In this document: positions 32,745-41,916 of the stretch, piece by piece
Numbering within the stretch: the stretch's first letter is position 1
Layout: each line of letters starts with the position of its first letter
IMG/VR virus record: IMGVR_UViG_3300002835_013445
Coordinates: 1 to 56,575 of that record
Strand: one strand, 5' to 3'
DNA: 56,575 nt
Source: a virus
Made by a program: the position numbers and the translations under genes
The notes under the pieces: generated by a model
Seen by the model: the letters and a program-made list of their open reading frames with translations, nothing else
What the model was told of the DNA's origin: nothing
Databases searched by the model: none

Positions 32745-34609
32745 AATATAATCCGTTACATTGTCACTCAATGTATTCTTTGCTTGATGGTCTTTCAAAA
32801 CCATCACAGATTGCGTCCCGATGTGTTGATATTGAAGCTAAAGCATGTGCATTAACAGATCACGGAAATATAGCCGGAGCAATTAAATTTCATAAGGCGA
32901 TGACTAAAGTTGGAGTAAAACCAATTCTTGGTTGTGAGATCTATTTGTGTGACAAAGACGCAACAGATCAAACCAAAGACAATAAAAGTCTCACACACTT
33001 TCTTATTTTGGCCAAAAATATAAAAGGTTGGAAAAAATTAATTAGTCTTGTGTCAGAATCTAATAGGCCCGATTTTTTTTATCATAAGCCAAGACTAGAT
33101 TTAAATAATCTGGCAAGATTTATAGATGGTAATCTTATAGGATTTTGTGGACACCTAGGCTCTCTTGTTGCGGATAAAATAATTGATAACGATAAGATTA
33201 ATCCCGATTGGAAAAATATTGGTAGTTCAATTGTTAACAAATTAAAGAATATCTTTGGTAATGATAATTTTTTTCTAGAAGCACAATTAATGGATGTGGT
33301 TAATACTCCAATACAAAAAAACTTAACAGATGTAATAAGAGAACTTGGCAAGATTACAGATACTAAAGTAATATGCACACCAGATGCTCATTATGCGAAA
33401 AAAGAGGATGCCTCTGATCAAAGAATATTGCTTTGTAATAACTTAAAAACAACACTGCCTGATATAAGCAGAAAAATAGCAAATAATCAAGATGTTCCAT
33501 TGGGTTGTTTCTTTAATTCTGACAACTTTCATATTTTATCTCAAGAAGAGATGTCGGATATGCACACAGAAGAAGAGATTGCTAATACTCAATTAATTGC
33601 TGATATGTGTGAAGAATATGATATTACAAGCCGTCCAAAGCTACCTCCTTTTGATTGTAAGCCTAATCCAGACGAATTTTTAAGACAATTATGTAGAGAT
33701 GGCTGGAAAGATAAGATAGCTAATTTCATAACAAAGGAAAAACAAGAAGAATATGTTGATAGAATTAAGTATGAACTAGGAATTTTACAAGGGGCTGGGT
33801 TGAGTAGTTACTTTCTAATAGTACAAGATATTGTGCGATATATTAGAAATAGCAATTGGCTTCCAGGTCCAGGAAGAGGTAGTGCCGCTGGATGTCTTGT
33901 TTCTTACTTAATAGGAATAACTAGTATTGATCCAATAAAATATAGTTTACTTTTTGATAGATTTTACAACTCCGGACGCAACACTAGTGACCGAGTTAGT
34001 ATGCCAGATATTGATGTGGACGTTCCTATAGAAAAAAGAGAAAACATTATAGACTATATCAAAAATAAATATGGGCAAAACCAAGTTTCTCAAATGGTTA
34101 CTTTTAATACCATCAAAGGTAGAGGCGCTATAAAAGATGTATTAAGAGTCTATGGGAATATAGGTTTTGATGAAATGAATAAAATTACAAAAAATATTCC
34201 GGACGAAGCAAAAATTGCTGACGAACTACAAGAAATGAAAGATGAAACTGGAGAAGCTTCTATCATAAGATGGTCGTTAGAAAACGAGTCCGACAAACTT
34301 AAAGATTGGTGCTTTATTGACGATAATAATGAACTACAAGGGCCTCTTGCCAAGCGATTTGAACAGGCTATAAGATTAGAGGGCACCAAGGTGAACCAGT
34401 CAAAACATGCCGCTGGGGTTGCAATAGCTGATGAAAACCTATCAGATATTTGTCCAATGATATATGATACCAAAAGCGAAACAAAAATAGCTGGTATGGA
34501 AATGGAAGATCTAGAAAATATCGGTGTTGTTAAATTCGATATTTTAGGTGTTGCTATGTTAGATAAAATTATGTTTATTTCAGAATACTTAAAAACGGAG
34601 GGACTATAA
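32741..34609 (+). CDS. dnaE (N part): DNA polymerase III alpha, N-terminal half (PHP and catalytic palm)
   Basis: 622 residues. PHP domain LHCHSMYSLLDG (His7, His9) and ALTDHGNIAGAIKFHKA; palm with LPGPGRGSAAGCLVSYLIG (374-392), MPDIDVDVPIEKRENI (catalytic Asp425 and Asp427) and VVKFDILGV (third Asp600). It therefore carries all catalytic aspartates of a C-family polymerase but stops just after the last one, where a normal DnaE would continue into the fingers. The continuation is encoded by the gene at 35479. No intein sequence is seen at the break. The start overlaps the nuclease stop by four bases. Confidence 0.93.
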   Translation: MKYNPLHCHSMYSLLDGLSKPSQIASRCVDIEAKACALTDHGNIAGAIKFHKAMTKVGVKPILGCEIYLCDKDATDQTKDNKSLTHFLILAKNIKGWKKLISLVSESNRPDFFYHKPRLDLNNLARFIDGNLIGFCGHLGSLVADKIIDNDKINPDWKNIGSSIVNKLKNIFGNDNFFLEAQLMDVVNTPIQKNLTDVIRELGKITDTKVICTPDAHYAKKEDASDQRILLCNNLKTTLPDISRKIANNQDVPLGCFFNSDNFHILSQEEMSDMHTEEEIANTQLIADMCEEYDITSRPKLPPFDCKPNPDEFLRQLCRDGWKDKIANFITKEKQEEYVDRIKYELGILQGAGLSSYFLIVQDIVRYIRNSNWLPGPGRGSAAGCLVSYLIGITSIDPIKYSLLFDRFYNSGRNTSDRVSMPDIDVDVPIEKRENIIDYIKNKYGQNQVSQMVTFNTIKGRGAIKDVLRVYGNIGFDEMNKITKNIPDEAKIADELQEMKDETGEASIIRWSLENESDKLKDWCFIDDNNELQGPLAKRFEQAIRLEGTKVNQSKHAAGVAIADENLSDICPMIYDTKSETKIAGMEMEDLENIGVVKFDILGVAMLDKIMFISEYLKTEGL

Positions 34610-34611
34610 TT

Positions 34612-34791
34612 ATGAAGTTTCATGAGCTTGCTGTTGGAGAAAAATTTAAAATGAACAATCTAGAATATCAAAAAATTCCTGAAGTTAAACTTAGTTGTTG
34701 CAAGATTAAAGAGAATGCTCAATCTTCTAGCGACGGATCTAAGATTGTTGTGAAGCCACTGGACGAAGTAGAAAGAATTGCTCAAAACTAA
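34612..34791 (+). CDS. Small 59-residue protein between the polymerase halves
   Basis: Starts two bases after the polymerase half, with GGAGGG seven bases upstream. Sequence KFHELAVGEKFKMNNLEYQK then a Cys pair (LSCCK) and VVKPLDEVERIAQN. Small beta-barrel-like proteins starting with KF-x-L-x-VGxKF are frequent in phages. The function is not known. Good ribosome site and fit between flanking genes make it real. Confidence 0.7.
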   Translation: MKFHELAVGEKFKMNNLEYQKIPEVKLSCCKIKENAQSSSDGSKIVVKPLDEVERIAQN

Positions 34792-34793
34792 AT

Positions 34794-35489
34794 ATGTTAA
34801 CCAAAAAAATTTGCGTATTCGACTTTGAAACCGACGGATCAGATCCGTATGTCTGTAGTCCGGTTCAGTTATCTGCTGTTATTGTAGATCCGATTAAACT
34901 TGATATTATACCAGGATCAGAGTTTAATGTCTTTTTCAAGCCAGAGGTAATAGAAAAAGATCCAGATTATCAATATACAACAGATATTATTGATTTTCAT
35001 TCTAGAGTAAAAGGATGTTCTCAAGAAGAGATATATAAACAATGGCAAGAATATCCTTCTCAAGAAATATCTTGGACATCGTTTATAAACTATTTAGAAA
35101 AATACCATTGCGGTGGCAGGAAAAAGAAAAATATGTTTTCTGCTCCAATAGCCGCTGGATACAATATCAATAGGTTTGATTTAAAAATTATAAACAGACT
35201 ATCAGAAAAATATAAAAATCTAGAGACAAAAGAGAATGTATCTAATCTTTTTTATCCTAGAGACGTAATAGATATTATGAATTTAGTATTTTATTGGTTT
35301 GAAAATTTAGATATAAAAAGCTATTCATTAGATAATGTTCGAGATTTCTTAGGGATAGATAAAGAAGGAGCGCATGATGCTGTGAAGGACGTTATAGATT
35401 CCGCAAATATCCTTATAAGATTTTTAAGACTACATAGAAATTTATCGTCAAAGATTAAGTTCAAAGGATCTTTTACTAATGCTAGCTAA
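34794..35489 (+). CDS. dnaQ-like: 3'-5' exonuclease (DnaQ-like, DEDDh)
   Basis: 231 residues. Exo I: VFDFETDGSDPY (Asp10, Glu12); Exo II: AAGYNINRFDLKII (Asp129); Exo III: EGAHDAVKDV (His194, Asp199). These are the catalytic residues of the DEDDh exonuclease family, the epsilon proofreading type. Being placed between the two polymerase halves, it should supply proofreading to that polymerase. Its last 11 bases overlap the second half's start. No clamp-binding motif was found by eye. Confidence 0.9.
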   Translation: MLTKKICVFDFETDGSDPYVCSPVQLSAVIVDPIKLDIIPGSEFNVFFKPEVIEKDPDYQYTTDIIDFHSRVKGCSQEEIYKQWQEYPSQEISWTSFINYLEKYHCGGRKKKNMFSAPIAAGYNINRFDLKIINRLSEKYKNLETKENVSNLFYPRDVIDIMNLVFYWFENLDIKSYSLDNVRDFLGIDKEGAHDAVKDVIDSANILIRFLRLHRNLSSKIKFKGSFTNAS

Positions 35490-37071
35490 GTATGAGTGTG
35501 GATGTTCTTTTAGAATATCAGATTCCGAAGACCGAAATAAGATCATTTACGACACAAACGATATAAATTTTGATTGTGTAAAAACTTGGGACCTTCTAGC
35601 AGACGGAAATACAAAAGGAGTATTTCAGTTAGAGTCTCGACTTGGACAAAGTATGTCAAAAAAACTAAAACCAGAAAATATAGAACAATTATCTGCGTTG
35701 ATTAGTATTATGAGGCCGGGATGCTTAGAGGCTTTTAGGGAAGGAAAAAGCGTAAGTAATCATTTTATAGACAAAAAAAATGGATCAGAATCTATAGATT
35801 ATTTTAATGAGGCTCTTGAGCCTATACTAAAAAACACTTATGGAGAAATGGTCTATCAGGAACAGGCTATGGAAATAGCTAAAGATATAGCCGGTTTTAA
35901 TTTGCAAGAAGCAGATATGCTTAGAAAAGCCATTGGCAAGAAAAGGCCAGAAGAAATGGCAAAAATCAAAAATAAATTCATTGACGGCTGTAAAAAGATA
36001 AATAAGGTTTCTGTTGATGAGGCAGAGCAGATATTCGGATGGATAGAAAAAAGCCAAAGATATTCTTTTAATAAGAGTCATGCGGTAAGCTATGCTGTTA
36101 ATGCTTATATCTCTGCGTTCGCAAAGGCTCATTTTCCATTAGTCTTTTTCTTATCGTATTTAAGATTAGCAAAAGATAAAATTAAGCCACACGAAGAAAT
36201 ATTAGAGTTGATTATTAACGCAAAAACGATGGGGATCTATGTCTTTGGTCCAGATCTGAGATTAAAGAATAAGGACTTTGTTATTAATGATACAAAGATA
36301 TACTTTGGTTTGACCAATATAAAAGGTCTTGGAGATGCGGTATTTATTAAATTGTTTGATCTAATCAAAGATAAAGATCTTTATCAGTATGCTTGGTTGA
36401 ATATGCTATTTGAGGTTCTACTAAATATTAACAGTACCGCCGCAAAAGCACTAATATCTTCTGGGGCTTTAGACTATTATAAAATATCTAGAAATAAAAT
36501 GTTGCATGAATATATAATGGTTTCCGAATTAACCAATAAAGAAATAGCTATATGTCTACAAAGCGAAATAAAAAATACAGAGCTAAAAAATATTCTGAGA
36601 TTTTTACTAACCCAAAAGGTAAGCAAACCAAGACAACAAAAGGTTTTATCTCTTATTAATCAACTAGAAAACCCATCTTATAGTCTAGAAGATAGTATAG
36701 AATGGCTATCGGATAACGAGAGAGAACTACTAGGAGCATCTATTACCTGTACAAAAACAGATTCTTACGATTCTTCGTATGCTAACACAGATTGTGGTAA
36801 TATACAATCTTTTAATACAGACAAGCAGTTTTTTATTGTAGCCGAAATAGATGGATACAATGTTATAAAAACAAAAAGAGGGAAAAATCCAGGACAGGAA
36901 ATGTGCTTTCTAAAACTATCAGATTCTTATGGAAGCATAGATTGTGTTGTTTTTCCGGATGAATATTCGGAAATGAAAAATTTATTAGAAATTGGAAGAG
37001 TTTTAATGTTTAATGGTCAAAAATCAAAAAAAGACCATACACCAGTTGTAAAAAAATGTTTTGTTGTTTGA
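35479..37071 (+). CDS. dnaE (C part): DNA polymerase III alpha, C-terminal half (fingers, (HhH)2 and OB)
   Basis: 530 residues. After about 50 residues with a CGC pair, DLLADGNTKGVFQLES, IMRPGCLEAFREGKS, NTYGEMVYQEQAMEIAKDIA, ADMLRKAIGKKRPEEMAKIK and FNKSHAVSYAVNAYISAFAK are the classical fingers of DnaE. The end (EMCFLKLSDSYGSIDCVVFP) is an OB fold. It carries no PHP or palm, so it must pair with the product of the gene at 32741. Its start in the alpha sequence follows directly on the other part's end, with little missing. This is a split replicase. Confidence 0.93.
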   Translation: MLAKYECGCSFRISDSEDRNKIIYDTNDINFDCVKTWDLLADGNTKGVFQLESRLGQSMSKKLKPENIEQLSALISIMRPGCLEAFREGKSVSNHFIDKKNGSESIDYFNEALEPILKNTYGEMVYQEQAMEIAKDIAGFNLQEADMLRKAIGKKRPEEMAKIKNKFIDGCKKINKVSVDEAEQIFGWIEKSQRYSFNKSHAVSYAVNAYISAFAKAHFPLVFFLSYLRLAKDKIKPHEEILELIINAKTMGIYVFGPDLRLKNKDFVINDTKIYFGLTNIKGLGDAVFIKLFDLIKDKDLYQYAWLNMLFEVLLNINSTAAKALISSGALDYYKISRNKMLHEYIMVSELTNKEIAICLQSEIKNTELKNILRFLLTQKVSKPRQQKVLSLINQLENPSYSLEDSIEWLSDNERELLGASITCTKTDSYDSSYANTDCGNIQSFNTDKQFFIVAEIDGYNVIKTKRGKNPGQEMCFLKLSDSYGSIDCVVFPDEYSEMKNLLEIGRVLMFNGQKSKKDHTPVVKKCFVV

Positions 37072-37072
37072 C

Positions 37073-37100
37073 TTGACTTTGGCGAATTTTCGTTTATATT
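37073..37100 (+). promoter_or_regulatory. Consensus promoter TTGACT-16-TATATT
   Basis: TTGACT at 37073-37078 and TATATT at 37095-37100 with 16 bases between. Transcription should start near 37107, and the ssb gene follows after a leader of about 37 bases that has an AAGGAG ribosome site. It has the same -35 and spacing as the site at 20613. It begins immediately after the polymerase stop. Confidence 0.8.
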
Positions 37101-37143
37101 AAAGTAATGGTTTTGAATTTTAGCAAAAATAAGGAGTTGATAC

Positions 37144-37509
37144 ATGAATATTGTAATTTTAAGAGGTAATCTAACGCGCGATCCAGAATTAAGAACAGTT
37201 AATAGCGGAGAGAAGCAAACATCTGTTGTTTCATTCACCGTTGCTGTATCAAAGGATTTTACAAGAGCTAATGGAACTAAAGATAAGATTGTTTCATATG
37301 TTCAATGTGAAGCATGGGATACCGGAGCAGAAGTTATTGGTGAGTCCTTTAAGAAGGGCGATCTGGTAATGATCGAAGGTAGTCTGAGGAACGATAATTG
37401 GGAAAAGGATGGTGTCAAGCACTCGACACTTAAAGTTAGAGTAAATAATTTCTCAAAGATTACAAAGTTAAAGAAGCGAGAGTCAGCAGAAGAAACTGTC
37501 GCTTTCTAA
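37144..37509 (+). CDS. ssb: Single-stranded DNA-binding protein
   Basis: 121 residues. NIVILRGNLTRDPELRTVNS and SFTVAVSK, VQCEAWDTGAEVIGESFKKG and MIEGSLRNDNWEKDG are the OB-fold strands of bacterial SSB. The C-terminus ends in EETVAF, a short acidic tail that ends in Phe as in SSB tips that bind partner proteins. It coats single strands for the phage replisome. It has its own promoter and terminator, so it is made independently of the replication operon. Confidence 0.93.
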   Translation: MNIVILRGNLTRDPELRTVNSGEKQTSVVSFTVAVSKDFTRANGTKDKIVSYVQCEAWDTGAEVIGESFKKGDLVMIEGSLRNDNWEKDGVKHSTLKVRVNNFSKITKLKKRESAEETVAF

Positions 37510-37525
37510 ATCCTAAATATTTATT

Positions 37526-37562
37526 AAAGACTTGGGGATGGAAACATCCCCTGTCTTTTTTA
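37526..37562 (+). terminator. Rho-independent terminator after ssb
   Basis: GGGGATG (37534-37540) pairs with CATCCCC (37545-37551) over a GAAA tetraloop, extended by AAAGAC (37526-37531) with GTCTTT (37553-37558), then a T-rich end. It isolates the ssb transcript from the glycosyltransferase operon. Confidence 0.9.
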
Positions 37563-37598
37563 AATGCTATATCAACAATCAACCCTATCTTAATTAGC

Positions 37599-39191
37599 AT
37601 GTCAAAAAAAAGAATTCTAATGTGCGCCGAATTTCATGGTATAAATTCGGGATTCGGTCGATATACAAAAGAGATTTTATCTAGACTACATAAAAATCCG
37701 AACTATGAAATAGCAGAATTCGCGTCTTATTGTAGTGATTCTTATGTCAAAGATGTTCCTTGGAAAGTATATCCCAATATCGTAGCCGAAGGACACAAAG
37801 ACTTTGAAGTATATAAGTCTAATCCAATTAATCAATTTGGCCAATGGAGATTTGAAAAGGTTGTTTTACACTTCAAGCCAGATATAGTTTTTGATATAAG
37901 AGACTATTGGATGTTTTCGTATCAAGAAATGTCTCCACTATTAAGTTATTTTCATTGGGTTGTTGCTCCCACTATAGATTCTATTCCACAAAAAACAGAA
38001 TGGCTTAGAACGTTTAATAACGCAGACACGGTTTTAACACATACCGACTGGGCAGCAAACTATCTGCTTTCTGTTAATAATAAAATTAAGTTTTCTGGGT
38101 GTGTTTCTGATTCTGTGGATAGCGATGTATTTAAACCAGTAACTTGGACCAAATCATATCACAAAGCAAAATACAACATTCCTTCCGATGCTATAATAAT
38201 AGGGTCGGTCATGAGAAATCAAAAAAGAAAGCTAATACCAGAATTATTTGCCTCACTAAGAGATCTAATAAATAAAACAGATCAAAAGATTTTTCTTTAT
38301 TTGCACACTTCGTTTCCGGAAGCCCAAGGATGGAATATACCAGAGCTTTTACAAGAATACGGTGTTTATAATAATGTATTATTTACATATTATAATCCAA
38401 ATAATAAGAAAGCCTATTGTTCTCTATATAAAGGCGCACGAATAAATTGCCCAGATGATGCTGGGCATTGCATATTTCCAAATGTTATTAATGGTTTAGA
38501 CAACAATCAACTTGCAGAAATATATAATTTATTTGATATCTATGTACAATATGCCATATGTGAAGGATTAGGAATTCCACAATTAGAGGCTGTGTCATGC
38601 GGCGTACCTTTGTTTGCCGTAAATTACAGTGGAATGAGCGAAATACTGGCTAAAGTAAATGGAACGCCAATAGATTGTGTTTTAGCAAAAGAACTAGAGA
38701 CTGGGTCGGATAGAGCCACTCCTATAAATTCTGATCTTGTAAACAAGGTCTTATCCTGGATCTCTTTGAGTAAAAAAGAGAAAACAGAACTTTCTAAACA
38801 AACAAGAAAGCTTCTTTTAGAAAATTATAGTTGGGATAAAACGGCAGAAAAACTATGTGATGTTTTTGATAGTCTTGAACCAAAAAATTGTTGGAATAAA
38901 CCAATGATAACTCAAAATTTAAATGTTCCAGATAAACTATCTAATAGAGAGTTTGTTAATTTTATCGTTGAGAATATATTATGTGAACCCAGATTAAAGC
39001 AAACACATTTTGTACAAAATCTTATTAGATATATGGATGAATCTTATGATACCAATAATATTGGAGAAAATAAAGCTCCAAAACAACATGTTGTTAAGTC
39101 TTTAGAGGTATTTCTAAATAATAAAATTTATTGTGAAAAACTTCGTAATGGTGAAATAGACATATCTGGCGAGATCTTTTTAAATAAATAA
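37599..39191 (+). CDS. Glycosyltransferase, GT4-like (GT-B fold), large
   Basis: 530 residues. ILMCAEFHGINSGFGRYTKE at the N-terminus has the acceptor-side loop. The donor site has QYAICEGLGIPQLEAVSCGV followed by PLFAVNYSGMSE with the E-x7-E layout. GSVMRNQKRKLIPELFASLR marks the central strand. About 100 extra C-terminal residues (after the GT-B domain) look helical and could be a partner-binding part. It opens the second sugar block right behind the ssb terminator. No clear promoter was found in the gap at 37562-37598. Confidence 0.85.
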   Translation: MSKKRILMCAEFHGINSGFGRYTKEILSRLHKNPNYEIAEFASYCSDSYVKDVPWKVYPNIVAEGHKDFEVYKSNPINQFGQWRFEKVVLHFKPDIVFDIRDYWMFSYQEMSPLLSYFHWVVAPTIDSIPQKTEWLRTFNNADTVLTHTDWAANYLLSVNNKIKFSGCVSDSVDSDVFKPVTWTKSYHKAKYNIPSDAIIIGSVMRNQKRKLIPELFASLRDLINKTDQKIFLYLHTSFPEAQGWNIPELLQEYGVYNNVLFTYYNPNNKKAYCSLYKGARINCPDDAGHCIFPNVINGLDNNQLAEIYNLFDIYVQYAICEGLGIPQLEAVSCGVPLFAVNYSGMSEILAKVNGTPIDCVLAKELETGSDRATPINSDLVNKVLSWISLSKKEKTELSKQTRKLLLENYSWDKTAEKLCDVFDSLEPKNCWNKPMITQNLNVPDKLSNREFVNFIVENILCEPRLKQTHFVQNLIRYMDESYDTNNIGENKAPKQHVVKSLEVFLNNKIYCEKLRNGEIDISGEIFLNK

Positions 39192-39193
39192 TA

Positions 39194-40297
39194 ATGGATA
39201 ATATACTATATATCGGACCATATAGAGAATTTAGCGGAATAGGAAACGCATCACGATCCTATTTAAAGGCCCTTATCCATAGTGGACATAATATTAGCGT
39301 AAGACCAATATATAATATTTTTAAAGGATGTCCCGAAGAAGAAATTGATCAAGATATTTTGGAACTAGAATCCAATTTTAGTAAAAAATACCATAAGGTT
39401 ATTCAACACTGTTTTCCTCATCAGTTTTGTTTTAACAGCAAATTTGATCAACACATAGGGATCGTTCATCTGGATTCTTTTAATTATAAGAATAATGTCT
39501 TTCAATATTTGGATATCATGGATGATATAATTGTTGGATCCTCTTTTGTTTATAATCAACTTAACAAACAAACATCTGCTAATATACATATTGTGCCAGA
39601 GCCTATAGATCTTGATAGTATTAGAGAATATAGAAATAGTACAAAAAAAACAGAAAAGACAACTTTTAATTTTTATTGCATAGCCGACTTTATAGACAAA
39701 AAAAATATACAAAAAGTTCTTTTGTGTTTTATAGATCTAATAAGACAGTATGAGAACGTGGAACTAGTTATTAAAACCAAGTCTTATTTAGGCGAAGAAA
39801 TTATAATAAAAGATAAAATCGAATACGAATTTTCTAAAATATACGATTTATATAAAACATCAAAAATAAAGAAGAAACCCAAAATAGTTGTTGGAGATGT
39901 TAAAACAGAGGCTATGTACTATATACATAATAATAATGATTGTTTTATCAATGTTTCTAGCGGAGAAAGTTTTGGACACTCAACATTAGAAGCTATGTCT
40001 TTTGAAAATAGTATAATAGTAAACAAAAAAATAGGCAGTCACGACATAGTTAAAAATGGTTGTGGATTTTATGTAGATAGCGTTACTAATAACTGTTTTG
40101 ATGCGGATAGACTATTTCCTATGTATAATACGCCACAACAACTTATTCACGAGCCTGTGATACATAGCATATTTGATCAAATGAGCAATGCTATAAATGA
40201 ATCCTCAGAATCTAAAGAAATAAGAATCAAAAAACAAAAAGAACAAATACTAGATTTTTCTATAGATAAAATTTCTTCATTAATTAGTAACATATGA
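39194..40297 (+). CDS. Glycosyltransferase, GT4-like
   Basis: 367 residues. NILYIGPYREFSGIGNASRS gives the N-terminal loop, and FINVSSGESFGHSTLEAMSF with SIIVNKKIGSHDIVKNGCGF gives the donor-binding E-x7-E site. The middle GT-B linker is normal. It starts two bases after the preceding glycosyltransferase and overlaps the next gene by four bases. Together the two enzymes probably extend a common glycan. Confidence 0.85.
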   Translation: MDNILYIGPYREFSGIGNASRSYLKALIHSGHNISVRPIYNIFKGCPEEEIDQDILELESNFSKKYHKVIQHCFPHQFCFNSKFDQHIGIVHLDSFNYKNNVFQYLDIMDDIIVGSSFVYNQLNKQTSANIHIVPEPIDLDSIREYRNSTKKTEKTTFNFYCIADFIDKKNIQKVLLCFIDLIRQYENVELVIKTKSYLGEEIIIKDKIEYEFSKIYDLYKTSKIKKKPKIVVGDVKTEAMYYIHNNNDCFINVSSGESFGHSTLEAMSFENSIIVNKKIGSHDIVKNGCGFYVDSVTNNCFDADRLFPMYNTPQQLIHEPVIHSIFDQMSNAINESSESKEIRIKKQKEQILDFSIDKISSLISNI

Positions 40298-40767
40298 TAG
40301 CCAATATTATAAATAAAGAAGCTGTGACGGCTGATCCGACAATAAACATATGTATGTCGCGTCATGAGAGTCAATACTGCAAAAACTACTTTAAAGAAAT
40401 ATTTCCAAAATCTTTTGTGGTAGATTTTGAAGATTCTTATTATGGGAATATGGAGCCCACTATTATAATTTGTAATAATAGATTAACACACCTAGAAAAA
40501 AGTATAGAATTAGCTAAATTTTTTCATACTCCACTAATTATTATAGACCACGACACAAAACCAGAGTTGGTAACAAATCAAACCAAAAGTGAGTTTTTAA
40601 TTAGTCCTGTATCTCAAATAGCTTTATCTAAGGATATATATTTTTCTTGGAATAAAATACATGATGATATTATTGATCTAGCATTGGAAAATAAACCAAA
40701 ATGGAAAAACATAATGTATAATATGTGTAAGCAAAGTTTTAAAATTAAAATAAATAAGATAAAATAA
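40294..40767 (+). CDS. Unrecognised protein in the second sugar block (157 residues)
   Basis: No family recognised. The pattern PTIIICNNRLTHLEKSIELA and FHTPLIIIDHDTKPELV reads as alternating strands and helices, like the N-terminal half of a GT-B glycosyltransferase, but no C-terminal donor domain follows. It could be a truncated or accessory GT domain. ATGA start overlap with the preceding gene. Confidence 0.55.
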   Translation: MIANIINKEAVTADPTINICMSRHESQYCKNYFKEIFPKSFVVDFEDSYYGNMEPTIIICNNRLTHLEKSIELAKFFHTPLIIIDHDTKPELVTNQTKSEFLISPVSQIALSKDIYFSWNKIHDDIIDLALENKPKWKNIMYNMCKQSFKIKINKIK

Positions 40768-40768
40768 A

Positions 40769-41242
40769 ATGGCAAAAAAAACTAAATTAAATAAAATATC
40801 AAAATTAATACAAAAAGACACTAATTACTTTATTCATATTTTTGAATCAAATAAAGATCTAGATAATTTTGAGTTTATAGATCTAGAAACATTTTTTAAA
40901 AAACATAAAAAAAATGAATCTTGCAATGATATATTAATATCCGATCTATTAGAATATTTTAGTGAAGCGGATAGTTTAGAGGTTCTTTCCGGCATATTAT
41001 CTAAAATGAAAAAGGGCAGTAGATTGTATGTGCAGGGTACGGATATATTGTCTGTATGCTCTAGTTTAATAAACAACCAGATTACTCCGTCGATGTTTAA
41101 TATGATAGTTTATGGTTTGGGTAAAAAACATATGTTTACTTTTGGAAACATCAAATCTCTTTTAAGTGGACAAAATTTGCAAATTAATCAAATAAAATTT
41201 ATAAATGGCATAAACTATTATATAGAATGTACTAAGCTATGA
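40769..41242 (+). CDS. Degenerate SAM methyltransferase-like protein
   Basis: 157 residues. The segment LLEYFSEADSLEVLSGILSK, MKKGSRLYVQGTDI and FNMIVYGLGKKHMFTF resembles the C-terminal half of small class I methyltransferases, where a helix is followed by a strand with the LK-x-GG turn. The N-terminal SAM-binding Rossmann loop (E/D-x-G-x-G) is missing, so it may be inactive or bind something else. Located among glycan genes. Confidence 0.5.
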   Translation: MAKKTKLNKISKLIQKDTNYFIHIFESNKDLDNFEFIDLETFFKKHKKNESCNDILISDLLEYFSEADSLEVLSGILSKMKKGSRLYVQGTDILSVCSSLINNQITPSMFNMIVYGLGKKHMFTFGNIKSLLSGQNLQINQIKFINGINYYIECTKL

Positions 41243-41916
41243 CTGGTATAACGTATGCTATTATTGCTTGTTATATAGACAAAGGCATGAAATCAAAAGG
41301 CTCAAAATGTTTGATGGAGTTTAATAAAAAAAAATTATTAGACTATCAAATAGGTAATATAATATCTGGACATAATAAAAAAATACCATATGAAATTATT
41401 ATTATAACTAATTTTGAAACTCAAAAAATTCAAAAACACTTCTCAGAAAAAGCAAAGATTATTGAACACAAAGAACTTGTTAATCCAATAGTTCAAATAT
41501 CGGAAGAAGCCAAATATAAAAATATCTTTTTTATAGACTATGGTTGTGTATACTCAAAAGATATCATCAATAATTTAAAATTTGCTGATTCTTTTATCTT
41601 ATCTATTAAAAATAAAGCCAGTAACGAATTAGATGTTGGAATTACAAAAGATAATACTGATATTATAACACATATGTTTTTTGGTTTAGAAGACTGCAAA
41701 TTCACAAATATGTTTTATCTATCAGAATCAGACACAACTAGAATATTAAAAAATATCAGCATCCACAGAAATAACTTATTATATTTTGAAATTATTAATT
41801 TTTTGGTAAATCAAGGTTCGTTAATAGCCACCAGACCGATAAATAAAAACCTATTCATCTTTTTTAATAATGCGAGACAAAAAAATGGAATTACAAAATT
41901 CATCAAAAATAATTGA
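41239..41916 (+). CDS. Nucleotidyltransferase-like protein with incomplete catalytic motif
   Basis: 225 residues. The N-terminus ITYAIIACYIDKGMKSKGSK followed by CLMEFNKKKLLDYQI looks like the sugar-1-phosphate nucleotidyltransferase start (G-x-G-x-R ... K-P-K-P-L-v ... G-k-p-l-i-d-y) but the Gly-rich P-loop and the Arg are replaced. IFFIDYGCVYSKDIINNLK is where the family's metal Asp would be. So it has a GT-A type fold with uncertain activity. Its 3' end is overlapped by the next gene. Function not certain. Confidence 0.55.
   Translation: MTGITYAIIACYIDKGMKSKGSKCLMEFNKKKLLDYQIGNIISGHNKKIPYEIIIITNFETQKIQKHFSEKAKIIEHKELVNPIVQISEEAKYKNIFFIDYGCVYSKDIINNLKFADSFILSIKNKASNELDVGITKDNTDIITHMFFGLEDCKFTNMFYLSESDTTRILKNISIHRNNLLYFEIINFLVNQGSLIATRPINKNLFIFFNNARQKNGITKFIKNN

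Noticed and set aside
34150-34623. 157-codon minus-strand open frame under the polymerase palm
   Set aside because: It lies wholly opposite a clear DnaE gene; no ribosome site and no motif. It is a shadow frame.
34500-35600. Split intein between the two DnaE halves
   Set aside because: The first half ends in a normal polymerase sequence plus a few residues, and the second starts with a short Cys-Gly-Cys segment; no intein block A or B pattern (such as a CLSxxT start) is present, so trans-splicing is not supported.
37562-37598. Promoter for the second sugar block
   Set aside because: TATCTT-like and AT-rich strings exist in the gap, but no -35 partner at 16-18 bases was found; not strong enough to list.
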